A stretch of 64,000 nt of DNA from Oryzias latipes (GCF_002234675.1 NC_019859.2:2820740-2884739); one strand, 5' to 3'. Positions 12,561 to 24,279 are shown, counted from the first letter of the stretch. A program made the numbers and translations. Notes: generated from the letters alone by a model not told the origin.

Positions 12561-13230
12561 TGAAAAACCTCATTGTTGTTTAAATCTGAATATTGTGCAC
12601 CAAATAAAGAAAAAAAGTAAATTATTGCAGGATTTTAGAGAAGAACATTTGATGAAGAAACCAAGTTAAAAAAGATGAATGCACTCATTAAAATGATGCC
12701 AATTAACTTTTGAGTTTGGACCAGACTTTTTTGGGGTTTTGTCTCTAAATCTTGTCGATGCGTCTTGATGGGACACTTTTTTTTTTTTTAGAAAGTGTTT
12801 TTCCTCTCAGGGTCGTCTTTCAGGAAACTTCATATCTGTGTAAAAACCAGAGAACTGTGAATCTGAAGCTCAAAATCGTTTTATTTAATTTAAATATTCA
12901 AGTGTTTTTGTTTCCACCCGTTGGACGTTTGGTAGACGTGACATCATCACCTAAAGGTGATTTGGAAAGGTCTTAATAACCTCCCCACATTTAGATTAAA
13001 GGGTCTACAGCAAGTTTATAAAACATTATCTGTTACAGATTGATACGTTTTCCCATAGAGTTGGTCGGTAACGTTCATCATAGAATCACTTTAACTGAAA
13101 AAAAAAAGGATTTAGGAAAAACATTTTATTTTGAAACAAATTAATTTGTATGATGGTGCAGAAAATACAACAAAACCCTTTGTAATGTTACCCTGGTGAC
13201 AATGACGGAGACAAATGCAGCTTTAACCCT

Positions 13231-13263
13231 TGACCCCACTCCCAAACCTTGGGAGTGGGGTCA
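13231..13263. repeat. Perfect 15-bp stem palindrome
   Basis: TGACCCCACTCCCAA (13231-13245) and its exact reverse complement (13249-13263) are separated by three bases. The right flank, GACCCCATAGGATAGCAC at about 13269-13286, matches the right end of the piggyBac-like MITE at 28662-28682, so this is probably a collapsed copy of that element. Confidence 0.8.
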
Positions 13264-13329
13264 TCTGGACCCCATAGGATAGCACAATGGTTATTGTGAA
13301 AATGAAAAAGCATTTTCGACTTTTATTTT

Positions 13330-13830
13330 GAAATGAGGCACATGCTTCCATATTCCTGTAGATCTTCATCACACATACTTGATGCCATCAAGGTCCATTC
13401 TTCATTGTTCTTCATGCAGATCTTCTCCAGAGCTTTGATGTTTTTGGGCTTCCAACTCCCTCCACAGATTATCCCCGGATAGAACATTCCGGGACCTTGA
13501 AATGCTTTTCGTTGCTTTTCGTTGTGTTTGGGATTGTTGTTTTGCTGGAAGATCTTCCATTTTTCATCCTCACTGACGGAAGGAGGTTTCTGTCTAAAAT
13601 CTCACCACACACTGATCCATTCATCCTTTCCTTCAAATGGAGCGGTCGTCCCTTTTGCTGATAAAACAGCTCCAAACCATGATGCTTCCTCCCCCGTGCT
13701 TCCCGAACACAGCGAGTGTTGTTTATACCAAATAGTTCAACGTTGGTCTCATCTTGTCCCAACCCTCCTCTGGATCATCCAAATGGTCTCTGGAGAACTT
13801 TAGACTGGTCTGGACCTGTGCTGGTTTAAG
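13330..13830 (-). pseudogene. Decayed Tc1/mariner-type transposase fragment
   Basis: Read on the minus strand, short blocks recall a Tc1 transposase: DETNVELFG in one frame, then GKHGGGSIMVWSCF in the next, matching the DE-T-K-x-E-x-FG and GGGSIM(V/L)WGCF blocks of that family. Frameshifts and stops break the reading frame, so it cannot be functional. Terminal repeats were not located. Confidence 0.7.
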
Positions 13831-14063
13831 CAGGGGAACAATTGGATTATGTTGTGTGTTACCCTGGTAACCTTCACTTATGAGACACTTGGGTTGTTTC
13901 TTTCAACCCGTTTTTTGGGTTACTTGTGTCTGGACATCTTTTTGGGTTACTTTTTGAAACAATTCAAGTATGGGGGGGGTTATGGTGGTTTCATTTGAAC
14001 CCAATGTATGCTTTTTTTTCCCCTGAGTTTTTGTTTTTTCATTTTTTAAATTTCCTGAGTTAA

Positions 14064-14409
14064 GCTGCACGGTGGCGCAGTGGTTGGCGCTCTTGCCTCA
14101 TAGCATAAAAGCCCCGGTTCAAGTCCCGGCTGGGGGACCTGGACCAGATGCATGTTCTCCCTGTGCATGCGTGGGACTCTGGCTTCCTCCCACCGTCCAA
14201 AAACATGCTTCATAGGTTAATTTTTTGTCAACCTAAATTGTCCCTAGGTGTGAATGTAGAGTGTGTGGGTGTGTGATTGCAGACATTCTACCCTGCGACA
14301 GACTGGCGACCTGTCCAGGTCCCCATGCCTTCGACAACAAGTGGCCGGGATAGGCTCCAGCAGCCCCGTGACCCCGAAAGGGAACAAATAGAAGAAGATG
14401 AATGAATGA
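14064..14409 (+). mobile_element. tRNA-derived SINE with (GAAT)n-type tail
   Basis: A polymerase III box A (TGGCGCAGTGG, 14073-14083) and box B (GGTTCAAGTCC, 14116-14126) lie at tRNA spacing. They are followed by the fish SINE body (CTTCCTCCCACCGTCCAAAA, GGCGACCTGTCCAGG, GATAGGCTCCAGCAGCCCC) and a GAATGAAT tail. A tail-only piece of the same type, in the opposite sense, lies at about 63428-63495. Confidence 0.8.
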
Positions 14410-14574
14410 GTTAAAACAACTCAACATAAAGTTCGTCCACTTTTAATGCCGGAGTGACCCGTTCCCCCGTGTGGTTGCTTCCCTGCCAGGTGAGATCTTG
14501 CATGGAGCTCCAGGTGGATTGTCAGAGATCTTCTTCCATTTTCTCATAATTGCTCCAATAGCTGGTCTCTTCTC

Positions 14575-14766
14575 GTCAAGCTTTGGCACATTTAAAAAAG
14601 ACTTTCCTTATTAATAATGCTTTTTAGTACTTTTATTGTTGTTGTTTTTTGTCTTACTTTGTTCTTATTTTAAACCATTGTTATTCCTGCCTTCATTGTA
14701 GCGCTTTGAGATTTTACCTAAAATGTAAAACGCATTCTAAATAAAATTTATTATTATTATTATTAA
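14575..14766 (+). repeat. LINE/SINE-type 3' tail with (TTA)n end
   Basis: A TAGCGCTTTGAGATTTTACC block, then ATAAAATTTATTATTATTATTATTA. This is the usual end of fish non-LTR elements whose tails are short tandem repeats. There is no coding part. Confidence 0.5.
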
Positions 14767-15369
14767 GCTGCTGCTGTCACGAACTGGTGGTGGAGGACCC
14801 AAATGCAGGAGACAAAGCTTGGTGACAGGAACTAAAACATTTAATTAGCAAACTGAAACATGACAAAACTATGAGGGGAAACAAAACAGTGACAAAACAG
14901 AGCAGCTGACCTGACAATGAAGAACAGAAACCAAGACACTTAAAAAAGGCTGAGGGCAATTAACTGAACTGAAGACAGCTGTGGATCATGAACCTGAAGG
15001 TGTGACTGACAAGGAAACCAAAAACATGACAAAGGAAACCAAAAACATGACAAAGAAAACCAAACCACTGAATCCTTACAGCTGCTTCTTGTAGATTGGT
15101 TCATCCCATTCTTGTTCTGGTCTAGAATCTTATCCCTGGTGTCCTTTGACAGATCTTTGGTTATGGTGCAAAAGTTGCAGTCTGTTTGAAGGTGTGGAAA
15201 GGTCTTTTTAAACTAGTTCAAACAGGTGACATGAACACAAATAGAAAAGCTTCTTAAAGAAGAAGTAACAGATCTGTGAAGAACAGAATTTATTATTTTC
15301 TGAACCATAATGCAAATCTATAAAAGTCAAACATCACAGTGGACTTTTTAGTGGTTTTCTGTCCATTTT

Positions 15370-15620
15370 GTTTCGCTCATCTGGGATCCCCCTTCCAGGC
15401 TCCTCTGGGGGGTCTCTGAGGAGATCCCACAATGATCAAGAGGCGTAGTCTCTCCAGCGTGTCCTGGGTCTTCCCCGGAGCCTCTGCCCAGTGGGTCATG
15501 CCTGGTACACCTCCCCAGGGAGGCGTCCAGATGCCCGAGCCGCCTCAGCTGGCTCCTCTGAAAGTGGAGGAACTACTCCAACTTCTCTGCGGGTGACGGA
15601 GTTTCTCACTATTTGTACCC
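15370..15620 (-). repeat. Fish LINE fragment
   Basis: Contains GGGAGGCGTCCAGATGCCCG, GAGCCGCCTCAGCTGGCTCC and a ggtgacggagtttctcac stretch. I recognise these as a common non-LTR element segment (L2/Rex1-like) of teleost genomes. It is decayed, with no usable frame. Confidence 0.55.
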
Positions 15621-16270
15621 ATCTGTAAACAAAACTTCCTAAAACATCTTTTTGGTTTTTCTGTATTGCCTGGAGATCAGAGGAACTGCAGCCTGAGATT
15701 ATTGAGTTTAATGTTAAAAAATCCAATTGTTAGAACATTTCAGTGGGGTTTTTTTCTCCAATAAATTCAACAAAATTCTTAACTTGGATGGCTGAGGTTT
15801 TTTATTTTGTCATCTAGTTACTGATAGGATAAACTCCTGACACAAAGACAAAGGACAAAGATAGAAACCTCTAAACTTTATATAAACTTAAAACACAACA
15901 CAGAAAAAGTCAAATGTTAATGTATTTAAAAAGCAAATTCTTCATGGAAATGGTTGCAGGCTTCATTCAATGGCTTTGGAATGAAAATTAGCATCACGGT
16001 TCATTACACTTATGTAAAACGTCTTTTTTCCTTAATTGTTTCCTCAAAAACACCACTGCATGTTACATTACAATAACAAGGCTGGTTTTCCAGAATCGCA
16101 GAAACATTGTTTTCATTTAGGTGGTTTTTTTAAATGCAGCAGTTTATCAGCTAACAGAAATAACATTACTGACCATCAGGTTCAATCCAAACATAGAGAA
16201 AAGTCAGGAGTTTCTAAAACTGAGATTCTATGAAACTTTGTCTAAATCAAACCTTAAATTCACACATGTA
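15621..16270. other. Non-coding, 3' flank of lectin copy 1
   Basis: AT-rich, no coding signal. A minus-strand AATAAA (16271-16276 on +) lies about 49 bases past the stop of the adjacent lectin gene and may be its polyadenylation signal. Confidence 0.5.
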
Positions 16271-16324
16271 TTTATTTTTCAGGTCCATTCAGCTCCCAGG
16301 AGATCTTAGTTTTGGTTCTGCCGC

Positions 16325-17035
16325 TCAGATGCAGATGAAGTTTAGTTTCTCCTGACAGTCTCGGTTCTCCCACTCTCCCTGTTTGGTCAAAGCTCCACAG
16401 CGCTTCTGAACCGGACTCTGCTGGTCCGGATCTCCTGTTTGGGTCCAGGCCTGGAACTCCAGAGGATCCCCGTTCACCCACAGCCACGTGTCCCCCAGGA
16501 AACGCAGACCCACCCACACCCGCTGGGTGATAGTGGGGTCTTGGATCTCTCTCTGGGCCAGACGGTTCTCTGTCTCAGAGAGCAGGCTGGTGAGGTCGTC
16601 GTGGTTCCCTCTGCAGTGCTCCAGAGCCTCCTCCCAAGTCTTCTCCTCCTGGACCACGATCAGGTTCAGGCAAAAGAAGTTGCTGGGCGTCCCGCCATTC
16701 TTTGATATCCACTTTTCTCTGGTCCAGTAAACGCGATCCCAGATGCCCGGGAAGGTTTTCCAGGTTTGGTCTCTGTAGACCACCCCCCCTACGCAGATCC
16801 ATTTCCTTTGACCATCATCCCAGTAAATACCGATCCATCCTGACTGCCCATCTTTTACAGATTTTCTGAACACTTGTTCTTCCAGATCGTTGGTGAGGGG
16901 TGAAAGGTCTGTATATTTGCTCTGGCAGTATTGTTGAGCTTCATAAAAACGTCGATCCTCAGAGACAAAGACGTGTTTGGCAGCCAAAGAGCCCCCAGCA
17001 AAAATGGCAAGCCCCACGAAGAAGATCCTCTCCAT
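16325..17035 (-). CDS. Secreted dual C-type lectin-like domain protein, copy 1
   Basis: Intronless, 236 aa. The ATG at 17035 was chosen because it starts the signal peptide MERIFFVGLAIFAGGSLA shared with the other copies; 29 upstream in-frame codons are not conserved. Residues about 20-119 form a degenerate C-type lectin-like domain starting KHVF, with EAQQYC and SGWIGIYWD blocks, an added C in WICVGG and no clear inner cysteine pair. Residues about 120-236 form a complete CTLD with cysteines in EHC, KRC, RDC and FIC, plus WVGLRF. The usual calcium and sugar motifs (EPN/QPD and WND) read GDPDQ and WENRDC, so classical calcium-dependent sugar binding is doubtful. There is no membrane segment, so it should be secreted. 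It is closest in style to the fish 'macrophage mannose receptor-like' or CLEC20A-like predictions; the function is unknown. This copy lacks the octamer at the usual place; a TATA-like TTTATATGTAAAGG lies about 57-70 bp upstream. Confidence 0.88.
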   Translation of the reverse strand: MERIFFVGLAIFAGGSLAAKHVFVSEDRRFYEAQQYCQSKYTDLSPLTNDLEEQVFRKSVKDGQSGWIGIYWDDGQRKWICVGGVVYRDQTWKTFPGIWDRVYWTREKWISKNGGTPSNFFCLNLIVVQEEKTWEEALEHCRGNHDDLTSLLSETENRLAQREIQDPTITQRVWVGLRFLGDTWLWVNGDPLEFQAWTQTGDPDQQSPVQKRCGALTKQGEWENRDCQEKLNFICI

Positions 17036-17104
17036 CCTGAGACCGGAGCTTTGTGGTCCTCCTCTCACACTGAGGAGGTGACGGGAGAAACCTTTACATA
17101 TAAA

Positions 17105-18885
17105 CCAGACGTCCCATCCCACCCCCTAAAATTAAAATGAGCCTTCCTCTTTAGCTTCGGAGAAAAACAAATAAATGACGGGAAAGGCTTTTCTCTTTTT
17201 CTTTTTAGGAAAAACAAACAATAATAAAAGTGGAAAATCCTTAAATGGAGGTGTTTAATAAAAATAGAGAACAGTAAATCAAACCTTTTGGTTTTCTGCT
17301 CTTTTTCCCTTAAGCTCACAAACATTTTTGCTGTTTTACTACTTACATCATAAAACTTTGTAGAAACTCAAAAAGATCTACTGCATTAATGAATTTGCAT
17401 CACAAATATATTTGCATAACAAAAACAATCATAATATTCCAAGCAATTACCATCGTTTTCTAAAATGACAAACGTGACCTAATGTTTTCAATATTTTGAT
17501 GGTTTTATAAAATTTTACTAAAGTAAAACAGAATTTTTTAGAGCATTAAAAAAGTAGCCATGAGGGTCCGAAGCCCCAAGTCCTTCAGATGTGTGCAATG
17601 TGTGGTCCTCAATCGAGTTGGTGTGCATGGATGGTCAATAAGATCTCACAGATGGAATAACATGCATCAGTGTATGTTTTATGGTATTTATAAGGAGTTT
17701 GTGGTTAATATTGTTTGGACTGTTCAGAAAAGTCTTCTTGTCATTTTTTGATGTGGTAATTACAGTACTTTGGACCTGATGTTTGTTTGTCTCGACTGAA
17801 AAAAATCCCCCTGTTGTGTTGGAAAAGTAAATGTTGGAAGTCTGTTAAGGAAAACTTCATAAAGCCTTTTTTTACATTTAATTTTTGATCTTTTACTCGC
17901 TTCAATGTCGCAAGTTTAACCTGTAAAATTGATGCTTTTAACAGCAATTATTAGGTTAGAAAAAAAGTAGACTACTTTAATTAATTGTAATCAATTAATC
18001 AGAAAAAAATGAATCGCATGACAGCACTAGTAAAAACTGTAATGATAACTGTGTTTTTGTCGCAAGAAAAAATGAATGGGTGTATCAATGTGTGTCTTGG
18101 TTTCATTTAGTGGAACCGACTACAATAGTCTGAGTGAAATGTTTTCAGTTTTAGGAAATTATGTGAAAAGTTATGGAAAACCATGTTTGAAAATAGCAGG
18201 AACCCTGAATGTACTCTATTATCACAAATTTATTTGCATTGCAAATATTTAATAATATTCCAACATGTTATTCTCAACAATACAAACATATATCAGTAGG
18301 AGTTGAACCTTACAAATGTTCATGCAATAATCTGATGAATTCATTAAAGATTACAATAATACAACAGTTTTTTTTAAATAAAAGTAATTGGAAGAGATTT
18401 TTGGTAAATACTATAAAAGTTTGCACCAAAAGAAATTTGGAATAATTTGGTTTTGTTGATACATAAACAGTTAATGTGACAACAAAAACATAACATTAAA
18501 TCAAATTTTGTTTTGAATTATCTTTTAGATATCATAAATGTATTTGAATTTTTTTAACATAACGTTAAAAGAACAGTGATGGGGTTTTATGCCACTTTTT
18601 GGGAATAAAAATGCAACATTTATTTCCAAGTAAACTAAATCATATTTTTAGGGTTATATTGATAAAGTATGAATTTGTGCACAAGTTTTCATGTTGAATT
18701 ATTTTGCAGCTGTGGGAGTCTGCATAATATTGGAAATGTTTCCACGTAGCCATTATTGTTAAGGTAAACTCTTTATGTTTGTTTGTGAAATTTTCTAAAT
18801 CACAGACATTAAGGCATTTACAGGCCTTATGGTTCCTAGAGCAACTTTAACACACATTCCTGTTTTCCGCACAAGCAGTTCGTCT
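17105..18885. other. Non-coding upstream region of lectin copy 1
   Basis: AT-rich. Two octamer motifs (ATTTGCAT on +, i.e. ATGCAAAT on -) lie at 17393-17400 and 17410-17417, about 360 bp upstream of the gene's ATG. No other gene evidence. Confidence 0.5.
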
Positions 18886-18993
18886 CCGGAGTACGGAGCC
18901 CCTGACCTGACATGGGTAAAAAAGAAAATTAATTTGTGGGAACGAATTAATTTTCTTTTTTTACCCATGTCAGGTCGGGGTTCCGTACTCTGG
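18886..18993. mobile_element. 108-bp foldback MITE
   Basis: Arms 18886-18934 and 18945-18993 are near-perfect reverse complements (two substitutions and two one-base indels over 49 bp) around a 10-base loop. The end sequence GTACGGAGCCCCTGACCTGA is related to the sequences flanking the LINE at 36726 and 39925, so a family exists. Confidence 0.8.
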
Positions 18994-19689
18994 AGAACTA
19001 ATATGAAGTCTTATTTTTTCCTTTGTATTTTCTTTATGTCTGGTTGTGTTTTGTGTTTCTTGCCCTTCATTTCACTCATTTTCCTACTCTGACACACCTG
19101 ATTCAAATGCAGAGGGGATGAATGCGATCGCCTAATGTAGCTCAGCTTCTTTGCAGACGTGATTCCCTCATTTGACTGAGATTATTTGTGAGGGCTTAAC
19201 ACACAAAAGAGCCAGGAGTCTTTGAAACCACGACAAGTTGATTTATTGTCTCCTAGTTTTGTGTTTTATATTTGAAATGACTGACGGAAACTATTGAACG
19301 TTTTCAAAAATATTCACATATTTTAGATATACCTGTATATTTCCACAGAGGTGATGTATTCTAGTTTGACTAGAAATAAGAGAAATTCACTAATGATGTC
19401 CAGTCATCCTCACTGAAGTAACGGACTATTTACTTTAATGTTGCACGGACATTTGTGTGGTTTTTTTCCTTTCCTTTTCACTGTGTGTTTTGCAGCCTGG
19501 TGTCTTCAGCTCGAGGCTGACCTCTGCTGGACATCTGCACACAGACACAAGGCCCAAAGATGAACCAGCTGAGGGGAGTTGAGGTACTCACCTGCTTATT
19601 GTAGATAACCATCTGCCATGAAAGGGAGGAAAGGGGGAGTTTTTTGCATTAATGTTTTTTAACAGGTATTCTCGGGGGTGGGGGGTGGG

Positions 19690-20045
19690 GGGGGTTGCAG
19701 TGTTCCCAGCCTCCCTTTGTTCCTGTCTGAAGCTCCCAGATGTGGGAGTTGAGGAACTCCCTGATGTGGAATTCTCGTTCCCAGCAAACAATCCCAGTCC
19801 ATCTGGGTGTGTCGAGTCTTTCCGACCTCCTTCCCGGCCATCTGATCCAACCCACCGCCAGGTAGGGATCGGTTGACAGCCTCCCCCTCTCTATACCCAA
19901 GTGTCAAAGACACATGGCCAAAGGTCGCCTGAAACGCCGATAAAGTCGACCATCGACCTCCTGCCAAGAGCATCCTGGTGCCACATGTAGAGATGGACAT
20001 AGTTGTCCTGGGGTTCAGATCATGTTGTTGTTCAGACACACGAGG
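19690..20045 (-). pseudogene. Decayed LINE (endonuclease-domain fragment)
   Basis: Minus-strand blocks WHQDALGRRSMVDFIGVSGD and a later CWERE..IREFLNSHIWEL resemble the apurinic-endonuclease and linker part of a common teleost LINE whose consensus I remember as WHQDTLGRRSMIDFV. Frameshifts and stops are present. Only this segment is left. Confidence 0.6.
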
Positions 20046-20049
20046 TATA

Positions 20050-22300
20050 CATTTGTATGAACCCCTTTTGTATTTTAGGGTAAACTTCTTTTATATTAAT
20101 TATATTTGTTTAAAGATGGGGGTAAGGGTACAAAAGAAAATGGGAAATAAGTTGTTGAAGAAGTCCGAGTGATTTAAAAGTAGGAAGGGTGGAATTACAA
20201 AAAGAGGCAACAAGTTGCTGGAGGTTTATCATTATCAGGTTCAAATGTAGATGTTAGTCAAAGGGGCGGGGCCTATCCACACACTGAAATATTACATACA
20301 TACTGCTGGTTCTAAAACCCTTCACGCACATACATGTCGACATGCATTCAGTACATGCAGAGCAGCTCACACGCACATACTGCATGTGTGGGGCGCGTTC
20401 TCTCCTCGCAAAGAGCCTCAACTATTTTTGTCCCACCTGGCTTTCCATAGTACCCCGGTGCTTTGTTTACCGGTGGTCACGTGGCATGTTTTGAATGGCG
20501 CTCCGGAGACGCGTTTTTGAATACGTCACAGTGGCAACACGCAAATGTTTGGCGTTCAGTGGTACGGAACACCGGACCAAGCAAAAACAGTCACAAAACC
20601 TGAAAACACAACATGAACACAACAAATCGTAGCTTAAAAAAAAACTAAGCAAGTGGACACCGTTCCATAAGAAATGATGTCCGGATGTCTCTATAAAAAA
20701 CAAATTTCAAGGTCATATTTACAAGGAGTTTATAAACCGGAAATGTAGACTCATTTTCTTCCTATTGTTGATCAAAAATCTAGAAAAAAACAGTGAGAAA
20801 CTTAAAAAAAGGATGACTGTGTTAAAGTTTAGCCAATTCTGCAAAATTAAATTTCATTGCAGTCTAAGACAAAAGACATACCTTGGATTTGGTTCGGTCC
20901 AGTCAGTAGCATTTATAGAAAACACTGGAATGAATAAAAATGGTGTGTAAAGAAAAATGGTAGAGGTGGAGGGGATCAGTTCAACTGCGGGTCTCTCCCA
21001 AATTAGGTGGATGGATGGAATGTAGTATACTTTATAAAACATTTTAAAAATCTGTCATACTGTGACATTCCATATCCCACATTTTAATACAGGTGTACTG
21101 TATAAAATCCCGCATTTTTTGTTAATTTTTGTGTGAAATGAAATCAGTACTTTTTGTATTGAAAGAAAAAGAAATGTGTTTATAATTAACCATTACACGA
21201 TGTTAAAAATGAGTGGATCAAATTAGAGACAGTGGGTAAATAAGGTACTTGTTTTCTGAACACCCGAGTATATGTTTGTGTCTTAAACTAACAATGCTGT
21301 GAGCAAAAACTCACCAAAATTACCCAATATATCAAAATTGCAACTATCTATAACTAATAAAAGTTATTTTGTATAATCATTTTTGTATCATCAAAGGGTT
21401 TAGAAAAATTTACATTTCTGTACATTTGTTGATGTTGTGGACTTTTCGGGGGTAATAGGTGATTCATGAAGGCACTGGTAGGTTTTTCTTATCACCATGC
21501 AAAAAAACAAACAAAAAAAAACATGAAAGTAACTTTATATTTTCTGCTATAAAAACTGATATCTGCCATCAATGTCTTCTGGTCTGCAGACGTTTGGTTC
21601 CTCTAACTCTTTAGGTTTCACGTGAACCGGTGAAAAAATTCTTCTTTTCTGCAGGGATCTGTTGGTGTGTCAGTTTGTGATGCAAAAGAACAAAAGTTGG
21701 CAATAAAATAATGAAACTCCGGATACATCTGGTACATCTTTATTTTTTTAAACCCGAATGAGAACTGTCATTTCTTCATTAAAAATATGTTTTAAAGAAG
21801 ACTTCTTCACAACAGGTTTTTGTTTTTTTAAATAATTTATTTTGATCATTTTATTGTAATCAGTAGCATAAACTGCAATGGATGCACCAGTGAAATGAGG
21901 CTGGATGGCATCAATGATACATTTCATTACATCTAAAGCTTCCTAACTGTTTACCACTGTTTTTGTGCTTTTACTTTTTGGAAACTATAAAGAATTTGTG
22001 TAAAACATTTTGTTAACAAATATTTGAAACCCGATCGAGTTTTTCTTTTCATTCCATTCATGCAGAACAACAGAGATTCATTGCAAACAGAAATGTTCCC
22101 TTTCCTAAACAGTTTTTGTTGAATGTTTTTTATCTGATTTAATAGCCTGACTTACATCAGGCTGGACAGTAGAAAGTTCACATGTGAAGAATTTTTGGGT
22201 AATTTTGATTCAATGATCTTTTTTATAATGGCTAATGTAAATATAAGTGAATGCTAAAAGCAAACAATTGAAGATAATATAAAACTACAGAAAAAGACAT
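20050..22300. other. Gene-free stretch between lectin copies 1 and 2
   Basis: AT-rich, with no coding frame longer than chance. About 21300-21400 holds a segment whose reverse complement resembles 24374-24480 (a TTTGATG block, then GGTGAGTTTTTGC), probably an old dispersed repeat. Confidence 0.45.
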
Positions 22301-22362
22301 TTTAAAACGTTATAATTGGATATGAAAGCTAATTCTACTGTTCCATCCTGCAGGTCTGCCGC

Positions 22363-23082
22363 TCAGATGCAGATGAAGTTTAGTTTCTCCTGACAGTCTC
22401 GGTTCTCCCACTCTCCCTGTTTGGTCAAAGCTCCACAGCGCTTCTGAACCGGGCACTGCTGGTCCGGATCTCCTGTTTGGGTCCAGGCCTGGAACTCCAG
22501 AGGATCCCCGTTGGCCCACAGCCACGTGTCCCCCAGGAAACGCAGACCCACCCACACCCGCTGGGTGATGGTGGGGTCTTGGATCTCTCTCTGGGCCAGA
22601 AGGTTCCCGGTCTCAGAGAGCAGGCTGGTGAGGTCGCCGTGGTTCCCTCTGCAGTGCTCCAGAGCCTCCTCCCAGGTCTTCTCCTCCTGGACCATGATCA
22701 GGTTCAGGCAGAAAAATCGATATGCATAGGTGCTATCAGAAACCCAACTTGACCATTTGGCCTGAACCACAGCATCCGCAGAATTCGGCTGTTGCTCCAG
22801 AATTTCCTGGTAGACAGAAACAGCATCTGTTCCTCCGGACCACTTCCATTTCTGATCGGCGGTGTCCCAGTGCAGACCGATCCATCCTATGTGGTTGTCA
22901 TCCACAGACCAGAAGAACTCCTGTTTCTCCAGGTCATTGGTGAGGGGCAGAAGGTCAGTGTAATGGCTCCTGCAGTAATCTTGAGCGTACTGCCAGGACA
23001 TAAAGTCACTGATGAAGACGTGTCTTGCAGCCAAGCAGAAAGGGGTGAAAGAAACGAGCGTGATGAAGATGATCCTCTCCAT
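22363..23082 (-). CDS. Secreted dual C-type lectin-like domain protein, copy 2
   Basis: Intronless, 239 aa, from the ATG at 23082 that begins the signal peptide MERIIFITLVSFTPFCLA. The first CTLD (about 20-122) has KHVF replaced by RHVF, AQDYC, GWIGLHWD and KWKWSGG, and a long insert before FFCLNL. The second CTLD (last 117 residues) differs from copy 1 at six positions, one of them S to C, which adds an unpaired cysteine before KRC. As in the other copies, the calcium motifs are altered (GDPDQQ and WENRDC). An exact octamer (23166-23173) sits 84 bp upstream of the ATG, and a conserved block lies about 1.1 kb upstream. Likely a secreted immune-type lectin-like protein; ligand unknown. Confidence 0.88.
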   Translation of the reverse strand: MERIIFITLVSFTPFCLAARHVFISDFMSWQYAQDYCRSHYTDLLPLTNDLEKQEFFWSVDDNHIGWIGLHWDTADQKWKWSGGTDAVSVYQEILEQQPNSADAVVQAKWSSWVSDSTYAYRFFCLNLIMVQEEKTWEEALEHCRGNHGDLTSLLSETGNLLAQREIQDPTITQRVWVGLRFLGDTWLWANGDPLEFQAWTQTGDPDQQCPVQKRCGALTKQGEWENRDCQEKLNFICI

Positions 23083-23165
23083 CCTGCTGCTTCAGTCGTT
23101 GTACAGAACAAGCCAGACTGTTGTTTCTCTGTTTTGTCTTTCAGTGAGGTGGCTGCAGCAGCTAT

Positions 23166-23173
23166 ATTTGCAT
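23166..23173 (-). promoter_or_regulatory. Octamer ATGCAAAT upstream of lectin copy 2
   Basis: Exact 8-base match on the minus strand, 84 bp from the ATG. It overlaps an AAATATAG that may serve as a TATA-like element. Octamers are bound by POU (Oct) factors. Equivalent sites stand 76 and 82 bp upstream of copies 3 and 4. Confidence 0.5.
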
Positions 23174-24184
23174 CAAGACTTATCTAAACATACTCAAATG
23201 TTCACTTGAAAAACATGGATGAACTCAGGTTTCCACCGACGTGTCACCAAATATGTTAATGAAAACAAACTTTCTAATCTCTGTGGTTTGTTGTGTTATA
23301 CATAATTTAGACAGATAAAAAAAGAGTCTTTGCTTACTTGAAACAACAAAACGTTGAAAGCAAAAAAAAAATTTTTTAAAAGCTAATATTTTGTATTTTC
23401 CTTTGCAAGTTTTGTGTGCATAAATATTACTCCATACATCTGAGTTAAAGCTCCTATTTCTCATCACATTTACTCACGCTCTTGTTCACATCCAGCTGGA
23501 GGAACGTGGGGCTCGTTGCCATGGCTACAGAGATGCAGTCTGATGCTAAAATTCTATTTCCTGTTTATAACTTTAATTTCTTTTTATAAAAACATAATTA
23601 GAAGTTGTTGTTGTTGTTTTTTTATTGGCAGGTTGTGTGGACCCACTTTGTCTCAACCAACTTTCATTTTAGTACCCAAAGTAGGCGGGGGGAAAGGCTG
23701 GTTAGTTAGTTTTTTTATTAGTAAAGCATTCTGTAAATTGTTCAGTTTTTTTTTATTTTATGAATTGTACAACTTTAATAAAACTTTGCCTTTTCTCACA
23801 ATTTTATGACTTTGTTCTCAAAAAATGTTGACGTTTTTCTCATAATTGTATAACTTTATTCTCGTGAAATGTTACTTTTTCTTACATTATTGACTCACTT
23901 TTTTTTTTACATTATTCAAGTAAAAGTTGGACTTTTTCTAATATTTGTATGACGTTAATCCTGAAATTTGTTTAATTTTCTCCCTAACTTTATGACTTCT
24001 TTCTCCTATGTTTAGTTATTGTTCTTCTTCCATGGTGGCCCTGTTACTCTGTCACCTTTTGCTTCATAGATTCTCTGTTTGAGAAATATTTATCAAAAGG
24101 GAGCTGGTCTTCACTTGTTAAAAAACTGATTCATCAAATTCAATGATTAATGTTCTTTAATGGAAGCAGCTTTATCTCCTGCAC

Positions 24185-24270
24185 TGTTATTTGCAAGTGA
24201 CAGCGATGCATTTGAATGTGTTCACGTGTTTGCATGTGTGGTGAGGTCGGTAAGCCTGCAGCTGAGTCAC
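24185..24270. promoter_or_regulatory. Conserved non-coding block upstream of lectin copy 2
   Basis: Contains TTGCAAGTGACAGCGATGCA, then TTTGAATGTG, then TTTGCATGTG. Related blocks in the same orientation lie at 26830-26920 and 33464-33530, upstream of copies 3 and 4. It may be an enhancer or simply a relic of the duplication unit. Confidence 0.45.
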
Positions 24271-24279
24271 GGCGTCCAA

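Noticed and set aside
14073-14126. tRNA gene from box A and box B at 14073-14126
   Set aside because: No cloverleaf; the boxes are the head of a SINE with its body and tail attached.
18232-18239. Further ATTTGCAT octamers in intergenic DNA
   Set aside because: In AT-rich DNA isolated octamers are expected by chance; only those at constant distance from the lectin ATGs were kept.
19659-20039. 126-codon minus-strand frame as a gene
   Set aside because: It overlaps the decayed LINE fragment; the recognisable LINE blocks are in another frame.
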